DNA of 64,000 nucleotides from Xanthomonas campestris pv. phormiicola. GTDB lineage: Bacteria > Pseudomonadota > Gammaproteobacteria > Xanthomonadales > Xanthomonadaceae. Position numbers and translations under genes: made by a program. Every line of letters starts with the position of its first letter. The stretch's first letter is position 1. Below the pieces are notes generated by a model. The model was not told the origin of the DNA. It ran no database searches and saw only the letters and a program-made list of their open reading frames with translations. The stretch covers positions 3,237,001 to 3,301,000 of the forward strand of contig CP102593.1 of the NCBI GenBank assembly GCA_025666215.1, given 5' to 3'. Below are positions 46,076 through 54,316 of the stretch, piece by piece.

Positions 46076-46918
46076 ATGAGAACGCTCGATATCATCGAAA
46101 TCGATATGGTCGCCGGCGGCACGCGCGCTTCGATCGGCGCGCACCCGCTCTCCAGCTCGATCCATCACGCCAAGGCGCACAAGAAGGCGCACCACGCCAA
46201 GGCCAGGACCCACCACCATCACCACGCGGCGATGCACAAGGCGGTGGCGATGCAGACCGTCGCCGAGTTCGACGCGCCGATCGAGGCCGAAGGCGGGGAA
46301 GGCGGTGAAGGCGGTGAAGGTGGCGAGGGCGGTGAAGGTGGCGAAGGTGGCGAAGGTGGTGAGGGAGGCGAAGGCGGAGAAGGCGATGGCGGCGAGGGAG
46401 ATGGCGGCGACGGCGACGGCGATGGTGACGGCGGCGATGGCGACGGTGGCGAAGGCGACGGTGGCGCCGGCAGCAACGCCAATCCGGCCACCTCCGCATC
46501 GGCCAGCGGCACCACGGTGACCTACACCGCGGCGGACGGCTCCACCCAGCAGGTCACCGGCACCCACCCGAACCGCGACAACAATCCGCTCGACATCCGT
46601 TCCGGCAGCTTCGCCGACGACCACGGCTCGCTCGGCAACGATCGCGGCTTCGCGATCTTCTCCAATCCCCAGGCCGGGCTCGACGCCGCGGTGGCCAACA
46701 TGAACCGGATCAACGACAACAACAACGGCACCGCCACGCTCAGCCAGATCATCAGCACCTGGTCGCCGCCGAGCGAGAACCCGACCGCGGAGATGATCAC
46801 CACCATCACCACCAATTCGGGCCTGAATCCGACCGACCAGTGGAGCTCGTTGACCAGCGCCCAGCAGAGCGCCTTCGTCACGGCCTACGGCCACCGCGAA
46901 GGCTGGCACGGCAACTGA
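46076..46918 (+). CDS. Double-glycine-leader exported protein 3 with a phage-lysin-like domain
   Basis: 280 residues, start preceded by AAAGGA. The leader MRTLDIIEIDMVAGG, the His-rich segment (HHHHH) and the Gly/Glu repeat (about 71-130) match protein 2. The C-terminal domain (about 160-280) is unrelated to M15: it has DNNPLDIRSG, RGFAIFSNPQAGLDAAV, LSQIISTWSPPSENPT and a final YGHREGW. This pattern (NNPxNIR, FxSPExGxRA, IIxxWAPPxEN) is seen in phage virion and lysozyme-like proteins, so I infer a wall-lytic domain. The swap of the C-terminal domain behind a constant export module is typical of polymorphic toxins. Confidence 0.82.
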   Translation: MRTLDIIEIDMVAGGTRASIGAHPLSSSIHHAKAHKKAHHAKARTHHHHHAAMHKAVAMQTVAEFDAPIEAEGGEGGEGGEGGEGGEGGEGGEGGEGGEGGEGDGGEGDGGDGDGDGDGGDGDGGEGDGGAGSNANPATSASASGTTVTYTAADGSTQQVTGTHPNRDNNPLDIRSGSFADDHGSLGNDRGFAIFSNPQAGLDAAVANMNRINDNNNGTATLSQIISTWSPPSENPTAEMITTITTNSGLNPTDQWSSLTSAQQSAFVTAYGHREGWHGN

Positions 46919-46987
46919 TTCACCCTGCGGTGAGGCCGGGATGCGCATCCCGGCCTCATTCGCCACCACACGCTACGGAGATCCCTG

Positions 46988-47662
46988 ATGACACCCCGCT
47001 CCCTTTCGCTGTTCGGCCTGCTCGCCTTCGGCATGGCCGTCTCGCAGGCCAACGCCGCCGGCAACGACACCGCTGCCTGCATACCCGCGTTGCGCCAGGC
47101 CTTCGCCGCCTCCGCCAGCGCGGCCACCCTGCCCGCGCCGTGCACACGCATCGGCCCGGTCGCGCTGGGCATGCGCAAGCAACAGGTCCTGGCCGCGCTC
47201 GGCCAGCCGGACGTCACCCGCGCCGATGCCGCGGATCCGGACACGCTCAGCGTGATGTACCTGTACCCGCGCGACTTCAAGACGCAATTGGCGCGCCATC
47301 CACGCCCGCTCGATACGCTCGTCCACAGTGAGTTGGCCGTCGGCTTCCGCCACGACCGGGTCACCAACCTGATCGCCTTCGCCGATCCGAACGTCCCCTT
47401 GCCCTTCGACCTGCTCGGCCAGCCGGTCGGCACCCACGTCGACCGCTTGCTCCAGGCGATCGGCGGCCGCCCGCAATGGAACGACAGCCGCGACTATGTC
47501 CAGTTCGCCGCCATGCCGCTGGGCGTGGACGTGGATCCGGACACCTCGGCCATCGTCGGGCTGAACATCGCGGCCAGCAAGGCGGACCTGGACAGCTTCG
47601 GCCTGCCCGGCCTGCAACTGCTCAAGGACGCGAAGAGCGGCCTGGTCAACGGCGTCCGCTGA
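46988..47662 (+). CDS. Exported protein paired with leader protein 3, putative immunity
   Basis: 224 residues with a Sec signal peptide (ending ...SQANA). After it comes a segment CTRIGPVALGMRKQQVLAALGQPDV that resembles the start of a BamE/SmpA-like fold, a fold shared by some periplasmic inhibitor proteins. The remainder is unrecognised. It starts 69 bp after leader protein 3 and closes the island. The immunity role is inferred from position and from the parallel with pairs 1 and 2. Confidence 0.6.
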   Translation: MTPRSLSLFGLLAFGMAVSQANAAGNDTAACIPALRQAFAASASAATLPAPCTRIGPVALGMRKQQVLAALGQPDVTRADAADPDTLSVMYLYPRDFKTQLARHPRPLDTLVHSELAVGFRHDRVTNLIAFADPNVPLPFDLLGQPVGTHVDRLLQAIGGRPQWNDSRDYVQFAAMPLGVDVDPDTSAIVGLNIAASKADLDSFGLPGLQLLKDAKSGLVNGVR

Positions 47663-47962
47663 ATGTCGCCGTCGTCCCCGCAGCGCGGTGACCGGCGTGC
47701 GCCGCAGCGCCGCTCCGGGCCGTCGGCACCGGAGCGGCGGCGGCGCTGGACCTGCACGCACGCCATCGTGGACGCGCCAGGCGCAGCAGCCACGCGCGAC
47801 GCAGACGCCATCGCCACTGTCCTCCCCCCGCCATCGCGGCACCGGATCGAAAGCTTGGCGGCAGACAGCCAGGCAGGCCGGCCGGATCGGCGCGATCACC
47901 AGAAAGCACAAGGCCCCGCGCGAGCAGGGCCTTGGGCGAACGCAGACGCAGGTGTTGGCGAA
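47663..47962. other. Gene-free end of the island
   Basis: 300 bp between the last island gene and the convergent DksA-like gene. Apart from the hairpin described separately, I see no gene, repeat or integration site. There is no attachment-site duplication visible at this edge. Confidence 0.5.
47907..47934 (-). terminator. Hairpin after the DksA-like gene
   Basis: aaggccc (47910-47916) and gggcctt (47927-47933) form a stem with a 10-nt loop. On the minus strand the run after it is GTGCTTT, a weak T-tract. It probably ends the DksA-like transcript and may serve the island in the other direction. Confidence 0.5.
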
Positions 47963-49054
47963 TCAGTCGCCCTGCTGCTTCTGCAGGTGCTCCCAGCGCT
48001 CCTGCGCATCGATGGTGCGCTCGGCGGTCAGGCGCGCCTCCAGGCGCTCCAGGCCGATCTCTTCGCCGGTATCCACGCAGTAGCCGTAGTCGCCGGCATC
48101 CAGACGCTTGAGCGTGCTGTCGATCTTGCCGATCAGCTTGCGGTAGCGGTCGCGGGTGCGCAGCTCCAGCGAGTTCTCGGTCTCGCGGGTGGCGCGCTCG
48201 GCCTCGTCGCCGATGTCGCGGACTTCGTCGCGCAGGTTCTCGATGGTCTGCTTGGACTCCTCGACCAGATCGGCACGCCAGTTGAGCAGGCGCTGGCGGA
48301 AGTACTCCTGCTGCAGCGTGCTCATGTACTCCTCGTCGCCGGCCGGCTTGTAGCCCTTGGGCAGGATCGGACGGCCGGTCGCTTCGTCGGTCTTGTACTC
48401 GACCACCTTGTACTTGGCCGGCTTGGCCGGCGTGTTGGACTTGGCGGTCACCGCGACGGCGACCTTGCCGGTGGGCTTGGCGACCGGCGCCTTGGGGGTG
48501 GATTCGGATTTGGTGGGGGTTTTCGCGGAGGATTTCGAAACGGACACGGGATTCTTATGTGGCGGGGCCGAGGGCGCAGCGGGCTTGGCGGCGACCGGCT
48601 GGGAAACCGGTGCTGCGGCGGGCGTGGCGGCCTTGGCCGGGACAGACTTGGCCGGCGCCGGCTTGGCAGCCGGCTTCGGTACGGATTTGGACACCGTCGG
48701 GGCGACCGGGGCGGTGGCCTGCTTTGGTTTCACTGCGGGCGTGGCCTGCTTCGCTGCGGGTGCAGCCTGCTTGGCGACCGGCGCGGCGGCGGATTTGGCG
48801 GCGGCTTTCGCTGGCTTGGCGGCCGGCTTGGGCTGGGCCTTCTTGGCCGGCGCGGCGGCAACCGGCTTGGGCGCCGGCTTCTTCGCCACCGCCTTGGCCG
48901 GGGCTTTCTTGGCCGGCGCGGGCTTGGCCACCGGCTTGGCCACCGGTTTCTTCAGCGGTTTGGCAGCAGCGGACGCCGTCGCCTTCTTGGCAACGGGCTG
49001 GACGGGCTTCTTGGCGGCCTTGACGGCCTTCTTTGCAGGTTTTTTAGCAGCCAC
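47963..49054 (-). CDS. DksA/TraR-family protein with a long Lys/Ala/Pro-rich N-terminal tail
   Basis: 363 residues. The first 215 or so are a histone H1-like low-complexity tail of AKKPA/KPVAK-type units. The C-terminal 140 carry the DksA coiled coil ([23 protein letters not shown]) and the globular part [21 protein letters not shown]. DksA binds RNA polymerase through its secondary channel and tunes transcription with ppGpp. Of the four zinc-finger cysteines only one remains (GYCVDTG; the second pair reads AERTIDAQ), so this is a zinc-free form. The basic tail may bind DNA or RNA. It converges with the island. Confidence 0.88.
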   Translation of the reverse strand: MAAKKPAKKAVKAAKKPVQPVAKKATASAAAKPLKKPVAKPVAKPAPAKKAPAKAVAKKPAPKPVAAAPAKKAQPKPAAKPAKAAAKSAAAPVAKQAAPAAKQATPAVKPKQATAPVAPTVSKSVPKPAAKPAPAKSVPAKAATPAAAPVSQPVAAKPAAPSAPPHKNPVSVSKSSAKTPTKSESTPKAPVAKPTGKVAVAVTAKSNTPAKPAKYKVVEYKTDEATGRPILPKGYKPAGDEEYMSTLQQEYFRQRLLNWRADLVEESKQTIENLRDEVRDIGDEAERATRETENSLELRTRDRYRKLIGKIDSTLKRLDAGDYGYCVDTGEEIGLERLEARLTAERTIDAQERWEHLQKQQGD

Positions 49055-49203
49055 GAATCGCTCTTCCTTGGTTTCCCCGGGGCCCGGGAAAGCGGGCCTT
49101 TATAGCCTACCCTACCCCCAGCGGCAACCACACCGTCTACACGCTAGTGAACGGCAGGGCGGTGAACGGCGGCCCCGTTGCGCAACTGGCATATCATGGC
49201 CGG

Positions 49204-49458
49204 GTGATCGCCCGCGCTCTCATCGCCTTGCTGCACCTGTACCAGCGCTTCATCAGCCCCCTGCTGGGCCCGCGCTGCCGTTTCGTGCCCAGTTGCTCGG
49301 CCTACGCGGTCACCGCCATCGCCCGTTACGGCGCGCTGCGCGGGGGCTGGATGGCCGCCCGCCGCGTCGGCCGCTGCCACCCCTTCCATCCCGGCGGGTT
49401 CGACCCGGTGCCCGATCCCGCGGCGCCGCCGGCCTGCCGCTGCCCAGGAAAACACTGA
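49204..49458 (+). CDS. yidD: YidD, membrane protein insertion efficiency factor
   Basis: 84 residues from a GTG. The whole small family is recognisable: [29 protein letters not shown] with its cysteines, then [20 protein letters not shown]. YidD assists YidC-dependent membrane insertion. An ATG 57 bp upstream is in frame, but the GTG gives the family length. Its stop is followed directly by the dihydroorotase ATG (TGAATG). Confidence 0.92.
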   Translation: MIARALIALLHLYQRFISPLLGPRCRFVPSCSAYAVTAIARYGALRGGWMAARRVGRCHPFHPGGFDPVPDPAAPPACRCPGKH

Positions 49459-50793
49459 ATGTCCTCCTCCACGCTCATCGTCAACGCCCGCCTGGTCAAC
49501 GAAGGCCAGGAAACCCAGGGCGACCTGCGCATCGCCGACGGCCGCATCGCCACGATCGCCCCGCACCTGGCCGCCCGCGAGGGCGAGACCGTGGTCGACG
49601 CCGCCGGGCGCTGGCTGCTGCCCGGCATGATCGACGACCAGGTGCACTTCCGCGAACCCGGCCTGACCCACAAGGGCGACATCGCCAGCGAGTCCGCGGC
49701 CGCGGTGGCCGGCGGCCTGACCAGCTTCATGGACATGCCCAACACCAACCCGCCGACCCTGGACGCGGCGGCGCTGCAGGCCAAGTACGACGCCGCCGCC
49801 GGCCGCGCCTGGGGCAACTACGGCTTCTACCTGGGCGCCAGCAACGACAACCTGGCCGCGATCCAGACCCTGGACCCGAAGACCGCACCCGGGATCAAGG
49901 TGTTCATGGGCGCCTCCACCGGCAACATGCTGGTCGACAATCCGCAGACGCTGGACGCGATCTTCCGCGACGCGCCGACCCCGATCATCACCCATTGCGA
50001 AGACACTCCGACCATCGACGCGACCCTGGCCGCGTTCAAGGAAAAGTACGGCGACGCATTGACCCCGGAGATGCATCCGGACATCCGCTCGCGCGAGGCC
50101 TGCCTCAAATCCTCGCAGCTGGCGGTGTCGCTGGCGAAGAAGCACGGCACCCGCCTGCACGTGCTGCACATCTCCACCGCCGACGAACTGGCGCTGTTCG
50201 CGCCCGGCCCGATCCAGGGCAAGCGCATCACCGCCGAGACCTGCATCCACTTCCTGCGCTTCGACCGCGCCGACTACGCCAGGCTGGGCAACCTGATCAA
50301 GTGCAACCCGGCGATCAAGGACGCCAGCGACCGCGAGGCGCTGATCCGCGCGCTGGCCGAGGACGTGATCGACGTGCTCGCCACCGACCACGCGCCGCAC
50401 ACCTGGGAAGAGAAGAGCAAGCCGTATGCGCAGGCGCCCTCGGGCCTGCCACTGGTGCAGTACGCGCTGGTCGCGGCGCTGGAGCTGGTGCACGAAGGCC
50501 GGCTCAGCGTGGCCCAGGTGGTGCACAAGTTCGCGCATGCGCCGGCGCTGCTGTTCGACGTGCACGAGCGCGGCTTCCTGCGCGAGGGCTATCACGCCGA
50601 CCTGGTGCTGATCGACGATACGCCCTTCACCGTGCGCCGCGAGGACATCCTGTCCAAGTGCGGCTGGTCGCCGTTCGAAGGCCGCACGTTCCGCTCCAAG
50701 ATCGCCGCGACCTGGGTCAACGGCGCACTGGCCTGGGACGGCACCCGCCTGGTCGGCAGCCCGAACGGGCAGCGCCTGGCGTTCGACCGCTGA
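49459..50793 (+). CDS. pyrC: Dihydroorotase
   Basis: 444 residues of the amidohydrolase superfamily, in the long dihydroorotase group. Metal-site motifs are DDQVHFREPGLTHKGD, KVFMGASTGN (loop carrying the Lys-like position), THCED, HVLHIST and DHAPHTWEEK. It closes carbamoylaspartate to dihydroorotate in pyrimidine synthesis. The start follows the yidD stop without a gap, and its stop overlaps the start of the M23 gene (TGATG), so the three are one operon. Confidence 0.92.
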   Translation: MSSSTLIVNARLVNEGQETQGDLRIADGRIATIAPHLAAREGETVVDAAGRWLLPGMIDDQVHFREPGLTHKGDIASESAAAVAGGLTSFMDMPNTNPPTLDAAALQAKYDAAAGRAWGNYGFYLGASNDNLAAIQTLDPKTAPGIKVFMGASTGNMLVDNPQTLDAIFRDAPTPIITHCEDTPTIDATLAAFKEKYGDALTPEMHPDIRSREACLKSSQLAVSLAKKHGTRLHVLHISTADELALFAPGPIQGKRITAETCIHFLRFDRADYARLGNLIKCNPAIKDASDREALIRALAEDVIDVLATDHAPHTWEEKSKPYAQAPSGLPLVQYALVAALELVHEGRLSVAQVVHKFAHAPALLFDVHERGFLREGYHADLVLIDDTPFTVRREDILSKCGWSPFEGRTFRSKIAATWVNGALAWDGTRLVGSPNGQRLAFDR

Positions 50794-51653
50794 TGCGGCG
50801 CGCACGCGTGCCGGGCGCCGCGCTGGCGCTCGGCCTGCTGGCGTCGGTGCTGGCGATCCCGTCGCTGCAGGCGCAGGCCGGGTCCGCCGCCAGCGCCGAC
50901 ACGCGCAGCGTGTTCCCCGCCAGCGCCTCGCAGGGCGCGCTGGTGATCGGCAAGGTGGCGCCCGGCAGCCGCGTGCAGTACGCCGGGCGCACGCTGCGGG
51001 TCAGCGGCTACGGCAGCGTGGTGTTCGGCATCGGCCGCGACGAACGCGGCCCGTTGCGGATCCTGGTGCAGCGCGCCGACGGCGGCAGCGAGAGCATCGA
51101 CATCGCGGTGACCCCGCGCGACTGGCCGCTCGAACGCGTCAACGGCGTGCCGCCGAAGACGGTCAACCCGCCGCCGGCGATCGCCGAGCGGATCAAGCGC
51201 GAACAGGCGCAAGTCACCGCCGCGCGCGACCGCGACGACGACCGCACCGATTTCGCTACGCCCTTCATCTGGCCGGTGCAGGGCCGCATCAGCGGCCGCT
51301 TCGGCAATGCCCGCGTGTACAACGGGCAACCCGGCGCCGGCCACTCCGGCATGGACATCGCCGTGCCCACCGGCACCCCGGTCAAGGCCCCCGCGGCCGG
51401 CGTGGTCACCTTCGCCGCGCCGGACCTGTACCTGACCGGCGGCACCGTGCTGCTCGACCACGGCTACGGGGTCAGCTCGAATTTCCTGCACCTGTCGCGG
51501 ATCGACGTGAAGGTCGGCGACCGCATCGCCCAGGGCCAGGTGCTCGGCGCGGTCGGCGCCACCGGGCGCGCGACCGGTCCGCATCTGCATTGGGGGATGA
51601 ACTGGTTCGATGTGCGTATCGATCCGCTGTTGGTGCTGGAGCGCACGAAGTAA
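50793..51653 (+). CDS. M23-family murein peptidase (LytM-type)
   Basis: 286 residues: Sec signal peptide (ending ...SLQAQA), an N-terminal beta domain, a short helix, and a C-terminal LytM domain with GHSGMDIAVPTGTPV (zinc His and Asp) and GPHLHWGM (HxH). All zinc ligands and the catalytic His are present, so it should cleave peptide cross-links in the periplasm. It is coupled to the dihydroorotase gene by TGATG. Confidence 0.92.
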   Translation: MRRARVPGAALALGLLASVLAIPSLQAQAGSAASADTRSVFPASASQGALVIGKVAPGSRVQYAGRTLRVSGYGSVVFGIGRDERGPLRILVQRADGGSESIDIAVTPRDWPLERVNGVPPKTVNPPPAIAERIKREQAQVTAARDRDDDRTDFATPFIWPVQGRISGRFGNARVYNGQPGAGHSGMDIAVPTGTPVKAPAAGVVTFAAPDLYLTGGTVLLDHGYGVSSNFLHLSRIDVKVGDRIAQGQVLGAVGATGRATGPHLHWGMNWFDVRIDPLLVLERTK

Positions 51654-51667
51654 CCGTTTGTGCTTTT

Positions 51668-51720
51668 TGTGGGAGCGGCCTCAGTCGCGACAGGCTTGCC
51701 GGTAAAGCCCGTCGCGACTG
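51668..51720. repeat. REP-like palindromes after the M23 gene
   Basis: tgtgggagcggcctcagtcgcgac and gtcgcgactga flank cttgccggtaaagccc, an inverted pair of the xanthomonad repeat. The second arm is interrupted by MITE copy 2. The rest of 51822-52079 holds more fragments of the same family (for example gcttcagccgcgac near 52008) and no gene. Confidence 0.7.
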
Positions 51721-51722
51721 AA

Positions 51723-51821
51723 GGCAACCTCTAATAACCTCGATTCTAAAAATTTCGCACTATGCGCATCAATGACTTGCGAGCGTTTTAGTCGAGTTTT
51801 TTGGGGTTATTAGAGGTGCCC
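51723..51821 (-). mobile_element. 99-bp MITE-like element, copy 2
   Basis: The internal sequence is the exact reverse complement of copy 1. It is flanked by TGAA on both sides and has also inserted in a 'gcgactgaagtcgctcccac' repeat. The left terminal repeat reads GGCAACC where copy 1 has GGGCACC, the only difference seen. Confidence 0.85.
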
Positions 51822-52079
51822 TGAAGTCGCTCCCACAAAAGTCGCTCGCGGTCATGGCAAAGCGCACTTGCCCTTTGCAGGACTCCGGGCGGCCTCGCGC
51901 CATCCGGCGCGACCGGCGCAGCGTCGACCCTTCCGGCTTCGGACAAAGGTCGGCGATGAAGCTCCTCCCGCAGTGCACCCGGCAAGTCCCGCGCACCTTG
52001 TGCAGCGGCTTCAGCCGCGACAGGCGCGGTCCGCTGCGGCGCTGTCGCAGCCGGCGGTTCCTGCCTCGGCGCCTTGGCG

Positions 52080-53036
52080 CTACGCCGGCGCATCCTCCGC
52101 CTGCAACAGCCGGCCCAGCACCACGTGCGAGGGGCTGTTGGCCAGGTCCCGCGGCATCACCAGCTTGGGGTCGGGATGCGGCAACGGCGTCGGCGTCGCG
52201 TCGTCCGCGGCCTCCACCAGCAGCGAACCGCCGTCCTGCGCCTGGGGGGTGACCGGCAGCGGATCCAGGCCCAGCCCGGCGCGTACCGCATTGGCGCGCG
52301 CGGCCAGTTCGTCGTCGCCGACCGTGGTCAACGATGCCGCCAGTATGCCCGCCGGCGCGCCCTCCACTGCGGCCAGGCGCTGCGCCACGTCGCCGAGCGC
52401 CTGCTGCCGCTGCGGGTGCAGCAGCTGCCAGACCTCTTCCCACAATGCCTTCCAGTCCAGGTCCGGGAACGGCAGGGGGGTCGGCCCGCTCAGCACGATC
52501 TGCGGCGCCAGCCGGCCGCTCGGCTGCGCGTCGCATTCGGCCAGCGCGCGATACACCACCTCGCTGCACACCATGTGCGAAGGGGCGTCGCGGACCAGGT
52601 GGTGCAACGCCTCGCGCACCACGATCCGCGCCAGCCAATGCTGCGGCCACTTGCCGCGGATCGCCACCAGCACGCCCAGCGTGGCCAGACCGTCCAGCGG
52701 ATACGGCACGCCGAGCAGCGACTGCGCCTTGGCCAGCACGCTGGCGCGATCGGCATCGTCGAGCGCGACGCCGGCGTCACTCAGCGGGCGGCACGCGTCG
52801 ATCAGCAGATAGTTGCCGGTATCGGCCAGCCGCTGCTGCAGCGGATAGCGGCGCACGCCGCCGGCCGCGGCCTCGATGAGGTCGCCGAGGTCGGCCACGA
52901 TCGCGGCATGGCTGTAGATGCTGTCGCCGCACCAGGCGATCAGTTCCGGGAGCGGACCGCGGCCCAGTTGCAGCAGGATGTCGGCGACGCGCAGTTGCGC
53001 GGGATCGAGCGCGGAGACGGCGGGGCTTGCGGTCAT
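52080..53036 (-). CDS. YiiX-like permuted papain-fold (NlpC/P60-type) hydrolase
   Basis: 318 residues, no signal peptide. LIAWCGDSIYSHAAIVADLGDLIEA carries the His-containing strand, followed by LGVPYPLDG and a C-terminal catalytic-type Cys in SHMVCSEVVYRAL. This order (His before Cys) is that of the permuted papain-like amidases such as YiiX. The substrate could be a peptide or lipid amide and is unknown. The last 100 residues are unrecognised. Its ATG overlaps the stop of the broken GGDEF gene. Confidence 0.75.
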   Translation of the reverse strand: MTASPAVSALDPAQLRVADILLQLGRGPLPELIAWCGDSIYSHAAIVADLGDLIEAAAGGVRRYPLQQRLADTGNYLLIDACRPLSDAGVALDDADRASVLAKAQSLLGVPYPLDGLATLGVLVAIRGKWPQHWLARIVVREALHHLVRDAPSHMVCSEVVYRALAECDAQPSGRLAPQIVLSGPTPLPFPDLDWKALWEEVWQLLHPQRQQALGDVAQRLAAVEGAPAGILAASLTTVGDDELAARANAVRAGLGLDPLPVTPQAQDGGSLLVEAADDATPTPLPHPDPKLVMPRDLANSPSHVVLGRLLQAEDAPA

Positions 53037-53856
53037 GGCAGGGACTCCTGGTGGGTGGACGTGATCGGGGATACGCTGACCCGATTGCGGCCGGCGGCCT
53101 TGCTGGCGCAGAGTGCCGCGTCGGCGCGCTGCAGCGGCGACTTGATAGCTTTGGCCTGGCCGCCATTGGGCCACGCCGACGCTCAGCGTGCATGACAGCG
53201 TCTGCCCGCCGCGCGGCAGGGGCTGCTCGTGCAGATGCCTGCGGATGTCCTCGGCCACGCGTTGCGCCACGGCGAGCGTGGCGCCCGGCATCGGCATCTC
53301 CTCGCCGCCCTGGCGGCCGAGCGTGTCGATGCTGCGCAGGCGTGCGCGGGCGCAGGCGGCGACCCAGCGCAGGCAGTCGCCGCCGGCGCCATGGCCATGC
53401 ACGTCGTTGAGGCGTTTGACGTGGTCGATGTCGATAGAGGCCACGGCAAGCGGCTGCGCCAGGCGCTGCTGCGTGGCCACGCGGGTGAGCATGCCGGTCG
53501 TCGCCAGCCGGTTCACCCGGTCGCGGTCGCGGCGCAATTCCAGCATCTGCTCGGCCAGGCCGGTCGTCACCAGCAGGCACGAAATGGCCAGCGCCAGGCC
53601 GATGCCCTGCGCCACCCAGGGCGTGGCCTGGTCCAGGCGCAGCCATCCGCTCCGTTCCAGGCAACGCAGCACGCAGAACGTCAGCAACGGCGCCCACGGC
53701 GAGCAGGTGCCAGGCGTAGCGTTGCCCGCGCAAGGCAAGCGGCAGGGAGCACGGCAGCAGCGACGTGGTGCCGACGATCGGCGTGAGGTTGCCGAGCCGA
53801 CTCAGCCAGGACGCCGTCGAGATCGCGCAGGACGCGGCGATACACTGCAGGAACAT
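53033..53856 (-). pseudogene. Diguanylate cyclase (GGDEF) gene broken by frameshifts
   Basis: Three successive frames together read as one membrane-anchored GGDEF protein. A hydrophobic start MFLQCIAASC... passes near 53700 into APLLTFCVLRCLERSG and LATTGMLTRVATQQRL, and then IDIDHVKRLNDVHGHGAGGD and GRQGGEEM. Near 53150 the frame shifts again to the family's end LQRADAALCASKAAGRNRVSVSP. The active-site motif is GGEEM where GGEEF is usual, and two residues after it are missing. At least two frameshifts remove cyclic-di-GMP synthesis unless they are sequencing errors. Confidence 0.8.
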
Positions 53857-54316
53857 GGCGCAGGCCTGCAGCACCCGGCCCGGCCGCGGCAGGTGCCGGT
53901 GCATTTCTGGCGGCACGGCAGGCCGCCCGCTTGTCGGCGCCGCGCGCAGCCGCCTGCGCGCCCGGGCAAGCCGACCGGACGTGCCCGGGCGCGCCCGCTG
54001 CGGCGGCGTCACCTGCCCGCGCATCGGCATGAAGCCACTCGATGTTCCGCGTCGCGTCCGCGCCAGACACGGCGTGGCCGTCCCCCGAGCGGACGGACGG
54101 CCCCCTGAAATCCATGCCGAAGGATGTAGCGCGGCCGCCGATCGTTTCCAAATGCGGCCGCGGGCCTGACCCGCGGCGCCATGCTGCTTTGCGGTATAAC
54201 CGTGTGGCGGCCGGCGCCGGCAACGGCGCGCTACGGCGCGCAATGCGCAATCGCAGTCCCCGCGGTGGTTCGCCGCGGCGTTCGCTCTCCCTCCCCCCGT
54301 CCAGGAGATGTGCGCA
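53857..54316. other. Gene-free stretch before the ethanolamine genes
   Basis: 460 bp, divergent. No gene, repeat or recognisable operator. It should carry the eat-eutBC promoter. Frames crossing it are random GC-rich ones. Confidence 0.5.

Noticed and set aside
46219..46515. A PPSPPSP-repeat frame on the minus strand
   Set aside because: It is the antisense of the Gly/Glu repeat of leader protein 3.
47663..49105. A long Gly-rich plus-strand frame over the DksA-like gene
   Set aside because: It is the antisense of the Lys/Ala/Pro-rich tail. The minus frame has the DksA domain.
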